From an uncultured Oscillospiraceae bacterium (GTDB lineage: Bacteria; Bacillota; Clostridia; Oscillospirales; Acutalibacteraceae), in assembly GCA_900546265.1 (NCBI GenBank), contig URCA01000023.1, positions 1 to 56,802 on the forward strand: a DNA stretch of 56,802 nucleotides. Reading direction: 5' to 3'. Shown one piece after another: positions 6,971 to 15,171 of this stretch. Both the position numbers and the translations under genes were made by a program. Within the stretch, counting starts at the first letter, position 1; every line of letters starts with the position of its first letter. Below the pieces are notes generated by a model. The model was given only the letters and a program-made list of their open reading frames with translations, was not told where the DNA came from and made no database searches.

Positions 6971-8350
6971 TTAGAAGTCCAGCTTGGAGGCAATGTAGGC
7001 GTTCAATTCGCCGATGGCAATGCGTTCCTGCTGCATGGTGTCCCGGTCGCGCACGGTGACGCAGCCGTCGTTTTCGCTCTCGAAATCGTAGGTGATGCAG
7101 AACGGCGTGCCGATTTCGTCCTCTCGGCGGTACCGTTTGCCGATGGAGCCCGCGTCGTCAAAGTCCACCATGAACTGGCGGGCAAGCGTATCGTGGACCT
7201 CCAGGGCCTTGCCGCTCAGCTTTTTGGACAGGGGCAGCACCGCCGCCTTGAAGGGGGCCAGAGCCGGGTGGAGACGCAGCACCACGCGGGTGTCGTTCTT
7301 TTCGGCGTCCACCACTTCCTCGTCATATGCGTCGCACAGGAAGGCCAGGACCACCCGGTCCGCGCCCAGGGACGGCTCGATGACATAGGGGATATAGTGC
7401 TCGCCGGATTCCTGATCGAAGTATTCCAGCTTGACGCCGGAGTGCTCGCTGTGCTGACCGAGGTCGTAGTCGGTGCGATCCGCGATGCCCCACAGCTCGC
7501 CCCAACCGAAGGGGAAGAGAAACTCGAAATCGGTGGTGGCTTTGGAGTAGTGGGAAAGCTCCTTCTGCTCGTGATCCCGCAGCTTCAGGTTTTCCTCCTT
7601 CATGCCCATGTGCAGCAGCCAGTCCCGGCAGTAGTTCTTCCAGAAGGCAAACCATTCCAGGTCGGTGCCAGGCTTGCAGAAGAATTCCAGTTCCATCTGC
7701 TCGAATTCCCGGGTGCGGAAGGTGAAGTTGCCGGGGGTGATTTCGTTGCGAAAGCTCTTGCCGATTTGGGCCACGCCGAAGGGGATTTTTTTGCGGGAGG
7801 CGCGCTGGATGTTGGCGAAGTTGACAAAGATGCCCTGAGCGGTCTCGGGCCGGAGATACAGCTCATTTTTCGCGTCCTCGGTGACGCCCTGGAAGGTTTT
7901 GAACATCAGGTTAAAGGTGCGGATGTCGGTGAAGTTGTGTTCGCCGCATTCCGGGCAGCGGATATCGTGCTCGTCGATATACGCCTTCATTTCCTCAAAG
8001 CTCCAGCCGGCGGGCAGAGCGCCCGCGTCCTCGATAAGCTTATCGGCACGGTGGCGGGTTTTGCAGCTTTTGCAGTCCATGAGGGGGTCGGAGAAGTTGC
8101 CTACGTGGCCGGAGGCGACCCACACCTGGGGATTCATCAGGATGGCGGAATCCAGGCCCACATTGTAGGGGCTTTCCTGGACGAATTTCTTCCACCAGGC
8201 GCGCTTGACGTTATTTTTCAGCTCCACGCCCAAGGGGCCGTAATCCCAGGTATTGGCCAGTCCGCCATATATGTCGGAGCCGGGGAAAACAAAGCCCCGT
8301 CCCTTGCACAGAGCGACGATTTTTTCCATGGTTTTTTCCGTGTTTTGCAT
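6971..8350 (-). CDS. glyS: Glycine--tRNA ligase, single-chain dimeric type
   Basis: This is a class II aminoacyl-tRNA synthetase charging tRNA-Gly. The 459-residue length fits the homodimeric (GlyQS, eukaryote-like) enzyme rather than the alpha2-beta2 type. Family features are the N-terminal IVALCKGRGFVFPGSDIYGG block, WDYGPLGVELKNN near residue 34, a zinc-type CxxC pair (RCPECGEHN), motif 2 region FRNEITP, and the C-terminal anticodon-binding domain from about residue 365. It has a consensus promoter about 150 bases upstream. No T-box is visible in the leader, unlike glyS genes of many Firmicutes. Confidence 0.96.
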   Translation of the reverse strand: MQNTEKTMEKIVALCKGRGFVFPGSDIYGGLANTWDYGPLGVELKNNVKRAWWKKFVQESPYNVGLDSAILMNPQVWVASGHVGNFSDPLMDCKSCKTRHRADKLIEDAGALPAGWSFEEMKAYIDEHDIRCPECGEHNFTDIRTFNLMFKTFQGVTEDAKNELYLRPETAQGIFVNFANIQRASRKKIPFGVAQIGKSFRNEITPGNFTFRTREFEQMELEFFCKPGTDLEWFAFWKNYCRDWLLHMGMKEENLKLRDHEQKELSHYSKATTDFEFLFPFGWGELWGIADRTDYDLGQHSEHSGVKLEYFDQESGEHYIPYVIEPSLGADRVVLAFLCDAYDEEVVDAEKNDTRVVLRLHPALAPFKAAVLPLSKKLSGKALEVHDTLARQFMVDFDDAGSIGKRYRREDEIGTPFCITYDFESENDGCVTVRDRDTMQQERIAIGELNAYIASKLDF

Positions 8351-8411
8351 GGTTGACCCTCCACTTGCCGGGCGGCCGGTCAGGCGGCGCCCTATATTCC
8401 GTACATCTTTT

Positions 8412-8501
8412 TAGGTAAGCGCTGAATACATCACGCCTGGCGGCTTGGCGGGGAAATTTCCTTCACCAATCCATCCACCGGATTTAATCATCACTTACCT
8501 A
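8412..8501. repeat. Inverted repeat in the glyS leader
   Basis: TAGGTAAGCG (8412-8421) and CACTTACCTA (8492-8501) form a 10-bp stem with one G-T pair. On the glyS strand, nested shorter stems (GGTGG/CCGCC and TTGGTG/CGCCAA) lie inside. The predicted transcript would start near 8495 and so lose part of the outer stem; the function is unknown. Confidence 0.5.
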
Positions 8502-8529
8502 GTGTAATCAATTAGGGGGCGGTTGTCAA
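8501..8529 (-). promoter_or_regulatory. Sigma-A promoter of glyS
   Basis: On the minus strand, TTGACA (8524-8529), 17-base spacer, TACACT (8501-8506). The predicted start is near 8495, giving a leader of about 145 bases. Confidence 0.85.
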
Positions 8530-8552
8530 CGCTTTCCAAGGGGAAATCCCGT

Positions 8553-10877
8553 TTACAGCCAGAAAAACACCAATCTTTCCAGCCCGGCGTAGACTTCCGG
8601 CTTTTCCGCCCAGACGCCGAAGGCGGCGGCGGGAAAGGCGAGGGACAGACCGGCGAAAAATGTGGCGGCCAGCAGCGCCGCCCCGCCTGCGAAGGCCGGG
8701 CCCCGCAGGGAGAGGCTCCGGGAGGCCCGTCGGTGGACAAGCAGGAGGGCGGGAACGCACAGCGCCGCCAGCGGTGGCAGGATATCCGCCATGTAGCGGA
8801 TGTTCACCCCAGCCATGGAAAAGTCGACAAAGGCCACCAACGCGGCCGTTGCCGCGAGGAGCCAGGCGGAGCCCCGGGTGTACCGGGACGGCGGGCCGCC
8901 CGGCAGGGTGCGCCGGCTCAGCGCCATGGGAAGCAGCGTCAGGCCCGCGGCCACGGCGGGGAAGGACAGCGCCCCCACCGACGCGCCGAGGTACACATAC
9001 CGGCCGTACAGATTCAGCGACCGAAAGGAGGGCAGGAGGAAGGGAAAATGGACGCTGAAATCAAAGGGCTGAAACCCATAATGATACAGCGAGGGAAAGA
9101 GGTTGGAAAGCCGCAGGGTGTTGGCGGAGGGATCGCTGACCGTCAGCTGATAGGCCACGCCAAAGTCCAGGAAGGATCCGAAGCGCAGCCGGTTGTACCA
9201 GAGCAGCGCCGCCGCCCCGATGAGGGCGGGCAGGGCGAAGGCGGCCGCGCAGGCCGCTTTATGCCGGTGCGGCGTCTCTTTGTCCCGCAGGATCCGGAGA
9301 AAAAGGGGCAGAACCGCCGCGCCGAACAGCGCCATTGTCGGCCGGCAGCCCAGCGTCAGGGCGAAGGCGGCCCCAGCCCCCGCGAGCAGCGCCAGACGGG
9401 GCGCGCCGCGAGGGCACCGGCAGGCCCGCAGCGACAAAAACAGCGCCAGCATCAGGAAGCAGGTTCCCGCCGTCACAGGGATGAAATACATATCGGCATA
9501 GCCCTGCTGCCCATAAAGGGTGCTGGCAGCCACGGCGGCGGGCAGGCCGATGAGGAGCAGGAGCAGGTTCACCCGCCGCCCGAAAAGGCGCACCAGCTCG
9601 AGCACCAAGCCGCAGAGAAACACCGCCGCCAGCAGGGCGAAGAAGCCGCAGATCATGCCGTTGGCGGGCAGGCTGCCGGTTATCCAATAGAAGGGATAAT
9701 AGGCCAGCAGGACGGGAACCACCCCGAAGTAAGAATAGTACCGGCCGCCGAAGAAGGCTCGATCCCAGTGATACGATACGCCGAGGGCGTTCCGCGCGCT
9801 GGTGTCGTAGGGATTTTCCATGGTGGCGAGCCGCGGATCGACGGGCAAATCCAGACAGATCTGTCCTTTCTGGAACGCGTCGAACTGCTGGATGTGCGCG
9901 CTATAGTCGCTCACGGGGCCTTCCAGGGGGTAGGGGATGGGATTGGTATCCTGCGCCGCCAGGATCATTCCGGGGACGAGAGCGGCGAGAATGGCCGCGG
10001 CCACCGCGGCCTGGTGTGCGGGCCGCCCGGGGCTGTATTGGACGGACCAGAGCCGCAGGCGGAGAATCAGCAGCACGGCGCAGGCGACACCGGCCAGAAG
10101 GGAAAAACGCCCTAGGGAAAACGCGAAGGGGTTCGCGATGTTAAGGGAAGCCGCCGTTAGGCTCAAGGGCGTCTCGCTTCCGGGAAAACGGAGCGAGAGG
10201 GCGCGCAGCCGCCCGTGGGGCGCGATGGAAAACGAGCGGGCGGCCTCACCCGAGACGAAGCGGACATCTCGGGAATAGCCGAAGCTTTCGGTTTCACCGT
10301 CGTCCTGTAGATAGACGTCTGCCGTCCGCAGGGCCGACAGGCCATCCGTTTGAAAAGCGACAAAGGCGGCCGGCGTGTCGAGCTCCGGCCAGGTGACCGT
10401 TCCCCCTCCGGAGCCGAAAAGGAGGGCGCCCTCCTGCAGGCGGACGTCCCCCTCCAGCTGCGCCTGGGCGAGGGGGAGGGCTTGCGGGGAGAGGCCGCGC
10501 AGCCGGGGCAGAAAGGCGTTCCCATTGAACAGACAGGTTTCCAGCGCAAAGACGACGAGCACAGCCGTCCCGCACAGCCGGGCGCAGGAGGCGGCTTGTC
10601 CCTTCCGCCCCCGCGCCAGGAGCACCGCCAGGATGCCGGCAGCCGCGAACAGGGCGGGGAAAAAGCCGAAGGGCTCCCGCCCGCCCGTGCCGGCCAGCCA
10701 GCGCACGATCAGGGATGCGCCGGTCAGCAGAAGCAGGGCCGCCCCCGCCGCGGCGGCCAGCCGCGGGAGCATCCGCCGCCGGCTCTCCCGTGCCAGCCCG
10801 CCGCCCAGGGACAGGATTCCGAGCGCTCCGCCGCCCGCCAAAAGGATTGCCGCCAGCCAAGACAGAATACCACCCAT
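8553..10877 (-). CDS. Large multispanning membrane protein, possibly a GT-C-like glycosyltransferase
   Basis: The product has 774 residues with about a dozen hydrophobic segments spread over the whole length, beginning at residues 3-25. A large extracytoplasmic section (about residues 95-250) separates the first helices from the rest. The central block NPYDTSARNALGVSYHWDR, followed by GGRYYSYFGVVPVLLAYYPF, resembles conserved blocks I associate with uncharacterised Firmicute polytopic proteins related to GT-C or Dol-P-mannose type glycosyltransferases. No catalytic residue can be assigned with confidence. It lies alone between glyS and hsp20, in the same direction. GGGAGGGAACGGG precedes the ATG. 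Confidence 0.7.
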   Translation of the reverse strand: MGGILSWLAAILLAGGGALGILSLGGGLARESRRRMLPRLAAAAGAALLLLTGASLIVRWLAGTGGREPFGFFPALFAAAGILAVLLARGRKGQAASCARLCGTAVLVVFALETCLFNGNAFLPRLRGLSPQALPLAQAQLEGDVRLQEGALLFGSGGGTVTWPELDTPAAFVAFQTDGLSALRTADVYLQDDGETESFGYSRDVRFVSGEAARSFSIAPHGRLRALSLRFPGSETPLSLTAASLNIANPFAFSLGRFSLLAGVACAVLLILRLRLWSVQYSPGRPAHQAAVAAAILAALVPGMILAAQDTNPIPYPLEGPVSDYSAHIQQFDAFQKGQICLDLPVDPRLATMENPYDTSARNALGVSYHWDRAFFGGRYYSYFGVVPVLLAYYPFYWITGSLPANGMICGFFALLAAVFLCGLVLELVRLFGRRVNLLLLLIGLPAAVAASTLYGQQGYADMYFIPVTAGTCFLMLALFLSLRACRCPRGAPRLALLAGAGAAFALTLGCRPTMALFGAAVLPLFLRILRDKETPHRHKAACAAAFALPALIGAAALLWYNRLRFGSFLDFGVAYQLTVSDPSANTLRLSNLFPSLYHYGFQPFDFSVHFPFLLPSFRSLNLYGRYVYLGASVGALSFPAVAAGLTLLPMALSRRTLPGGPPSRYTRGSAWLLAATAALVAFVDFSMAGVNIRYMADILPPLAALCVPALLLVHRRASRSLSLRGPAFAGGAALLAATFFAGLSLAFPAAAFGVWAEKPEVYAGLERLVFFWL

Positions 10878-10998
10878 CCCGTTCCCTCCCGCCGAAATCC
10901 CGGACGCGCCAGCCGCGGCGCGGGGCCGGGAATACTTACCGCCATTATAGCATAGCCCCCGGGCGGATGCAATTCGACCTTCCGCCGGGGGCCGGACG

Positions 10999-11035
10999 AC
11001 AAAAAAGCCTTTCGCGGGCGGGCCGCGAAAGGCTT
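10999..11035 (-). terminator. Terminator of hsp20
   Basis: On the minus strand AAGCCTTTCGCGG pairs with CCGCGAAAGGCTT (arms 11023-11035 and 11005-11017), then TTTTTT. It lies just after the hsp20 stop. Confidence 0.9.
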
Positions 11036-11048
11036 GGGGATGGGCGGA

Positions 11049-11477
11049 TTATTCGATGGAAATCTGATGAGAGGGCGGCGTGACATCGCCCTTCTTAGGC
11101 AGGGTCAGCTCCAGCACGCCGCTGTCGTATTTGGCCTTGATGGCGGCGGCGTCGACGCCGGAGATGTCAAAGCTGCGGCTGAGAGAGCCGTACCGGCGCT
11201 CCCGGCGGATGAAGTTGTCCTTTTCCTCCTTGGTTTCTTTCTTTTTCTCGGCGGAAATGGTCAGGCAGTCGCCGTCGACATTGATGCGGATGTCCTCTTT
11301 GGCAAAGCCGGGCAGATCGGCCTTGACCAGGTAATGATCGCCCTTGTCGAGAATATCGGTTTTGCAGGGGAAATCCTTTTCCAGGTCGCCGAAATCGCCG
11401 AAAAAGCTGCGTTCCAAGTCGGCGAAGGGGTTCATATAGCGGTGATTTCTGTGTTCAAAAGGAATAAGATCAAACAT
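11049..11477 (-). CDS. Small heat shock protein, Hsp20/alpha-crystallin family
   Basis: This is an ATP-independent holdase chaperone that binds unfolding proteins. I place the start at the ATG at 11477, because GGAGG lies 8 bases before it; the upstream ATG at 11492 contains that Shine-Dalgarno sequence. The product has 142 residues. The alpha-crystallin domain runs from about residue 35 (DKGDHYLVKADLPGFAKEDI) to the GVLELTLPK motif near residue 125, followed by a short tail. A perfect CIRCE operator lies about 200 bases upstream, so repression by HrcA is expected. Confidence 0.95.
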   Translation of the reverse strand: MFDLIPFEHRNHRYMNPFADLERSFFGDFGDLEKDFPCKTDILDKGDHYLVKADLPGFAKEDIRINVDGDCLTISAEKKKETKEEKDNFIRRERRYGSLSRSFDISGVDAAAIKAKYDSGVLELTLPKKGDVTPPSHQISIE

Positions 11478-11673
11478 AAGGCGTACCTCCATACAAGTTA
11501 TTGGACGGTTTCCGGGAGCTTATGGATGGCGGCCGGGCGATGGAAACCCTGTAAGATCGTCCGGGGCCGGATTGCTGTCTGCAACGCTCAACCACCTTCT
11601 TTTCTGTTGATGCTATCAGTATATCCCCCATTTTTTACGGAAAATCGGATAAGATATGAATAAATTGTTAATA

Positions 11674-11700
11674 TTAGCACTCTAATATATAGAGTGCTAA
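11674..11700 (-). promoter_or_regulatory. CIRCE operator (HrcA binding site)
   Basis: TTAGCACTC (11674-11682), 9-base spacer, GAGTGCTAA (11692-11700): a perfect match to the CIRCE consensus. The only gene it can control here is hsp20. A TATATT inside the spacer (minus strand) could be the -10 box, with a weak -35. The leader downstream is about 195 bases. Confidence 0.95.
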
Positions 11701-11704
11701 TTCC

Positions 11705-11738
11705 GGATAAAAAGAACCCGCCGCTTGCGGGCGGCGGG
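11705..11738 (-). terminator. Terminator of the NahK-like gene
   Basis: On the minus strand CCCGCCGC pairs with GCGGCGGG (11731-11738 and 11717-11724) around a 6-base loop, followed by TTCTTTTTAT. Confidence 0.9.
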
Positions 11739-11750
11739 CTGTGCATAGGA

Positions 11751-12848
11751 TTACCGATATTTCTCTACGATTTGCTTCATGGTGTCCATTTTGGCTTCCA
11801 TATCGGCCACCAGCTTGAGCTGGGTGCGGCAGCGATCCAGGTTATGGCCTTCCCGGTGGATTTTGAAATAGGTGTCCCCGGCGATGTGGTCGGCGAGGAA
11901 GCGCATGCCGCATTCCAGGGTCATCAGCTTGGCGGACAGGGGCAGGTTTTCGATCTCCTGAGGGGTGAGCATGGAGCCGCATTCCTCCAGAAAGCCCTTG
12001 GTATACTGTTCAAACAAATTCAGGTCGCAGGTTACCTTGGACAGATCCGTCTCGTCCTCCGCCGCGGGGTTGGTGCCGAAGCGCATGCTATCGCCGTAGT
12101 CGTACAGGGACAGGCCCGGCATGACGGTGTCCAGGTCGATGACGCAGACCGGCCGGCCGGTCACGTCGTCCAGCATGACGTTGTTCAGCTTGGTGTCGTT
12201 ATGCGTCACCCGCAGGGGCAGCTCCCCTTTGGCCAGCAGGTCGGTGAGAATGGAGCAATCGGCCGCCCGGGCGCGGATGAAAGCAATTTCCTCCCGCACC
12301 TCGTCCGCCCGGCCGGAGGCGTTTTCCTTGACCGCCTGTTCAAAATCCCGGTAGCGGGAGGCGGTATTGTGGAAGTTGGGGATGGTTTCCCCCAAGGTGG
12401 CCGAGGGATAGTCGGCCAGCAGCCGCTGGAACTTCCCGAAGGCGCAGCCGGAATAGTAGAAATGCTCCGGCTTTTCCACCGTCTGATAGGTGATGGCGTT
12501 TTCAATGAAGATGAAGGCGCGCCAGTAGTTGCCGTCGGGATCGTGGTAGTACTTTTCCCCGTCCCGGGTGTCGATGAGGGTCAGGCATTCCCGGTCGGGG
12601 TTGCCGCCTTCGGCGATAACAGCCTGTCGCAGGAACGCCGTGACGGCAATCATGTTGCGCATCAGACCGGGCACATCCTTGAAAACGTTATGGTTGATCC
12701 GCTGGAGGATATACCGCCGCTGCGGTTTTCCCTCGCGCTGGCAGCAGACGCAATAGGTGTCGTTGATATGGCCGCAGCCGTAGGGCTTGGCGTCGATGGG
12801 TTCACCCTCCAGGGCGAAAACGCGGGCGACTTCCATAGCGGTGCTCAT
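11751..12848 (-). CDS. NahK-like sugar kinase (aminoglycoside phosphotransferase fold)
   Basis: The 365-residue protein has the aminoglycoside-phosphotransferase kinase fold: GHINDTY near residue 26, a catalytic-loop block THNDTKLNNVM near residue 215, and the metal-binding DLDTVMPG near residue 234. The pattern is close to N-acetylhexosamine 1-kinase (NahK), which makes GlcNAc-1-P or GalNAc-1-P in the lacto-N-biose/galacto-N-biose pathway. The ATG at 12848 overlaps the stop of the upstream nucleotidyltransferase (ATGA), so the two are translationally coupled. A GTG at 12857 is a less likely start. The exact sugar substrate is an inference. Confidence 0.8.
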   Translation of the reverse strand: MSTAMEVARVFALEGEPIDAKPYGCGHINDTYCVCCQREGKPQRRYILQRINHNVFKDVPGLMRNMIAVTAFLRQAVIAEGGNPDRECLTLIDTRDGEKYYHDPDGNYWRAFIFIENAITYQTVEKPEHFYYSGCAFGKFQRLLADYPSATLGETIPNFHNTASRYRDFEQAVKENASGRADEVREEIAFIRARAADCSILTDLLAKGELPLRVTHNDTKLNNVMLDDVTGRPVCVIDLDTVMPGLSLYDYGDSMRFGTNPAAEDETDLSKVTCDLNLFEQYTKGFLEECGSMLTPQEIENLPLSAKLMTLECGMRFLADHIAGDTYFKIHREGHNLDRCRTQLKLVADMEAKMDTMKQIVEKYR

Positions 12849-13771
12849 GCTTTCCACAACCTTTCCGGATAAATCCCCTGTTTGATCATACCGGCGATGG
12901 CGTCGATGACCTTCTGCTTATCCTCGGCGTAGGTCATGCCGTACCATTTGTCGCTGGTGGGCAGGACCTTGACGTCAGCCTCGCCCGCCGCCACCATGGC
13001 GTTGACCACGAAGGGCAGGTAGAATTCCGCTTTCAGCTGGCCGCCCTTTTCCTTCAGGAAGCCCCGGAACTTGTCCTCGAAGCAGTCCAGGGATCCGGCC
13101 GGGAAGGCCCAGCAGTTCATAGAGACGTAACAGCCGGCGGGCAGGGTTTCCCAAGTGGCGCCGTCGTCCTCGGTGAACTGGGAGACGCCCTCCCGGATTT
13201 CGATATGGGTGCGCTCCACCAGGTCGGTGAGGGTGCCGTCGGGCTCCACCGTGCAGATGCCCCGGGAGACATAGCCGTTCTCCGTCAGGGTGTTTTCCAG
13301 GATATACCCCGCCATGGCGATGTGCTTTTTCGCATCCGCGCCGGGCTTGGACAGGAAATCGGCCAGCAGGCGGAAGCATTCCCGGCCATAATAATCGTCG
13401 GCGTTGATGACGGCGAAGGGCTCCTTCACCGTATCGCGGCAGCAGAGGACCGCGTGGCCGGTGCCCCAGGGTTTGGCGCGCCCTTCGGGCACGGAGAAGC
13501 CCTCTGGCAGAGCGTCCAGCTCCTGATAGACATAAGACACCGGAATCTGCCGGGAAATGCGGTTGCCAATATGTTCCTTAAAGGTTTCCTCGATTTCCTT
13601 CTTGATGACGAACACCACCCGGCCAAACCCGGCGGCGATGGCGTCGTAAATGGAATAATCGATGATCAGCTCCCCGCAGGGACCGACGGGCGTAACCTGC
13701 TTGAGTCCACCGAACCGGCTGCCCATACCGGCGGCCATGATAATCAGCGCGGGTTTTTGCGTGGTATCCAT
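12845..13771 (-). CDS. Sugar-1-phosphate nucleotidyltransferase family protein
   Basis: The 308-residue product starts with the nucleotidyltransferase signature IIMAAGMGSRFGGLKQVTPVG (residues 10-30) that binds the NTP, and has INADDYYG near residue 119 as the metal-binding block. GTGHAVLC near residue 103 is also typical. It is expected to couple a sugar 1-phosphate to UTP or another NTP. Coupling with the NahK-like kinase and the divergent galE suggests it makes a UDP-hexose or UDP-N-acetylhexosamine. It differs from canonical GalU in length and C-terminus, so the substrate is not certain. Confidence 0.82.
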   Translation of the reverse strand: MDTTQKPALIIMAAGMGSRFGGLKQVTPVGPCGELIIDYSIYDAIAAGFGRVVFVIKKEIEETFKEHIGNRISRQIPVSYVYQELDALPEGFSVPEGRAKPWGTGHAVLCCRDTVKEPFAVINADDYYGRECFRLLADFLSKPGADAKKHIAMAGYILENTLTENGYVSRGICTVEPDGTLTDLVERTHIEIREGVSQFTEDDGATWETLPAGCYVSMNCWAFPAGSLDCFEDKFRGFLKEKGGQLKAEFYLPFVVNAMVAAGEADVKVLPTSDKWYGMTYAEDKQKVIDAIAGMIKQGIYPERLWKA

Positions 13772-13856
13772 AGAGTAAGTCCTTTCTCCGGCGGCGAAAA
13801 TGGATGATCCCGGGCTCTCTCCGCGCCGGCTGGAGGAGCTGTTACAGCTTGTTTTG

Positions 13857-13930
13857 TTGCCTTAAGGTGAGGCGCTGCGGGCGCTCGCTCTCCTAAAAAT
13901 TGGAGGTTGTTCGCTCCCCTTTGCCTTAAG
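13857..13930. repeat. Direct repeat TTGCCTTAAG in the divergent intergenic region
   Basis: TTGCCTTAAG occurs at 13857-13866 and 13921-13930, each with the palindromic core CTTAAG. They lie between the nucleotidyltransferase and galE and could be operator half-sites; no regulator is identified. The rest of the 330-base intergenic region shows a small CTCC/GGAG hairpin and the galE promoter. Confidence 0.4.
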
Positions 13931-14009
13931 CATACCGCAAACCCCGGCTGGCCGCCATGCAGAAACCGCCGAAACATTTGTCAAAACCGTCAGATGCAAC
14001 CTGCGTCCA

Positions 14010-14037
14010 TTGCAAAAGAAAATTTTCCCGGTATAAT
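14010..14037 (+). promoter_or_regulatory. Sigma-A promoter of galE
   Basis: TTGCAA (14010-14015), 16-base spacer, TATAAT (14032-14037). The galE start codon is 65 bases downstream, behind AAGGAGG. Confidence 0.75.
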
Positions 14038-14101
14038 AGAAAGACAGAAGAGGGTATTCGCAATAAGAAGGCCACGTCTATTATAATAAGGAGGAACCCA
14101 A

Positions 14102-15118
14102 ATGTCCATACTGATTACAGGCGGCTGCGGCTATATCGGCAGCCACACCTGCATTGAAATGCTGAAAGCCGGCTTCGACATCGTGGTGCTCGATAATTAT
14201 TACAACGCCAAGCCCGAGGCCCTGCGGCGGGTTAAGGAGCTGGCGGGCCGGGATTTCCCGTTTTATGAGTGCGACATCCGGGACGCGGAGGGTCTGCGGA
14301 AAATTTTCAAGGCCCACGACATCGAGGCGGTCATCCATTTCGCCGGGCTGAAGGCGGTGGGTGAATCGGTGAGCAAGCCCTTGACCTATTACGACAACAA
14401 CGTCAGCGGCACGGTGGTACTCTGTCAGGTGATGGCCGAGGCGGGCTGCAAGCGGATGGTGTTTTCCTCCTCCGCCACGGTGTACGGTATGAACAACCCC
14501 TCCCCCCTGAGAGAGGATATGCCCACCGGCGCAGTGACCAACCCCTATGGCCGCACCAAATACATCATCGAAGAAATCCTGCGGGACACCTGTGTGTCCG
14601 ACCCGGCGTGGAGCGCCGTCCTTCTGCGGTATTTCAACCCCATCGGCGCCCATGAAAGCGGCCGCATCGGGGAGGATCCCTGCGGGATCCCCAACAACCT
14701 GATGCCCTACATCTCCCAGGTGGCCATCGGCAAGCTGCCCCACCTGTCCATCTTCGGCAATGACTACGATACCCACGACGGCACCGGCGTGCGGGATTAC
14801 ATCCACGTGGTGGATTTGGCCCGCGGCCATGTCAAGGCGGTGCAATACGCGCTGGATCACGCCGGCGCGGAGGTGTTCAATCTGGGCACCGGCATCGGCT
14901 ACAGCGTGCTGGATTTGGTCAAGGCCTTTGAAGCGGCCAACAACGTGACCGTCCCCTATGTGATATCGCCCCGTCGGCCGGGAGACATCGCCACCTGCTA
15001 CTCCGATCCGTCCAAGGCGGAGAAGGTGCTGGGCTGGAAGGCGCAGTTCGGCGTGGAGGACATGTGCCGGGATTCCTGGCGCTGGCAGTCGAAGAACCCC
15101 CAGGGCTACGAGGACTAA
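14102..15118 (+). CDS. galE: UDP-glucose 4-epimerase GalE
   Basis: GalE interconverts UDP-glucose and UDP-galactose, and in some bacteria also the N-acetyl forms. The 338-residue protein is a short-chain dehydrogenase with the NAD-binding GGCGYIGSHT motif at residues 7-16, SSSATVYG near residue 122 and the catalytic YGRTK (YxxxK) near residue 148. YVRDYIHVVDLA is seen here as GVRDYIHVVDLARGH. It has its own promoter and an AAGGAGG ribosome site, and is divergent from the nucleotidyltransferase-kinase operon. Together they would carry out interconversion of galactose or amino-sugar nucleotides. Confidence 0.95.
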   Translation: MSILITGGCGYIGSHTCIEMLKAGFDIVVLDNYYNAKPEALRRVKELAGRDFPFYECDIRDAEGLRKIFKAHDIEAVIHFAGLKAVGESVSKPLTYYDNNVSGTVVLCQVMAEAGCKRMVFSSSATVYGMNNPSPLREDMPTGAVTNPYGRTKYIIEEILRDTCVSDPAWSAVLLRYFNPIGAHESGRIGEDPCGIPNNLMPYISQVAIGKLPHLSIFGNDYDTHDGTGVRDYIHVVDLARGHVKAVQYALDHAGAEVFNLGTGIGYSVLDLVKAFEAANNVTVPYVISPRRPGDIATCYSDPSKAEKVLGWKAQFGVEDMCRDSWRWQSKNPQGYED

Positions 15119-15126
15119 AGCCATTG

Positions 15127-15164
15127 AAAAAGGGCGCGAGGAGCTATCCTCGCGCCCTTTTTGT
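15127..15164. terminator. Bidirectional terminator between galE and the methyltransferase
   Basis: AAAAAGGGCGCGAGG (15127-15141) pairs with its complement at 15148-15162, with A- and T-runs at both ends. It serves both convergent genes. Confidence 0.92.
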
Positions 15165-15171
15165 CCCTAAT

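Noticed and set aside
8351..8500. T-box riboswitch before glyS
   Set aside because: No T-box sequence (TGGxACCGCG type), no specifier loop and no terminator/antiterminator pair were found. The same holds for metG (54928-55174).
8523..10115. A 530-codon open frame on the plus strand
   Set aside because: It is antisense to the membrane protein gene, has an amino-acid mix rich in Gln/Gly/Arg/His as expected for a shadow frame of GC-rich DNA, and resembles no family.
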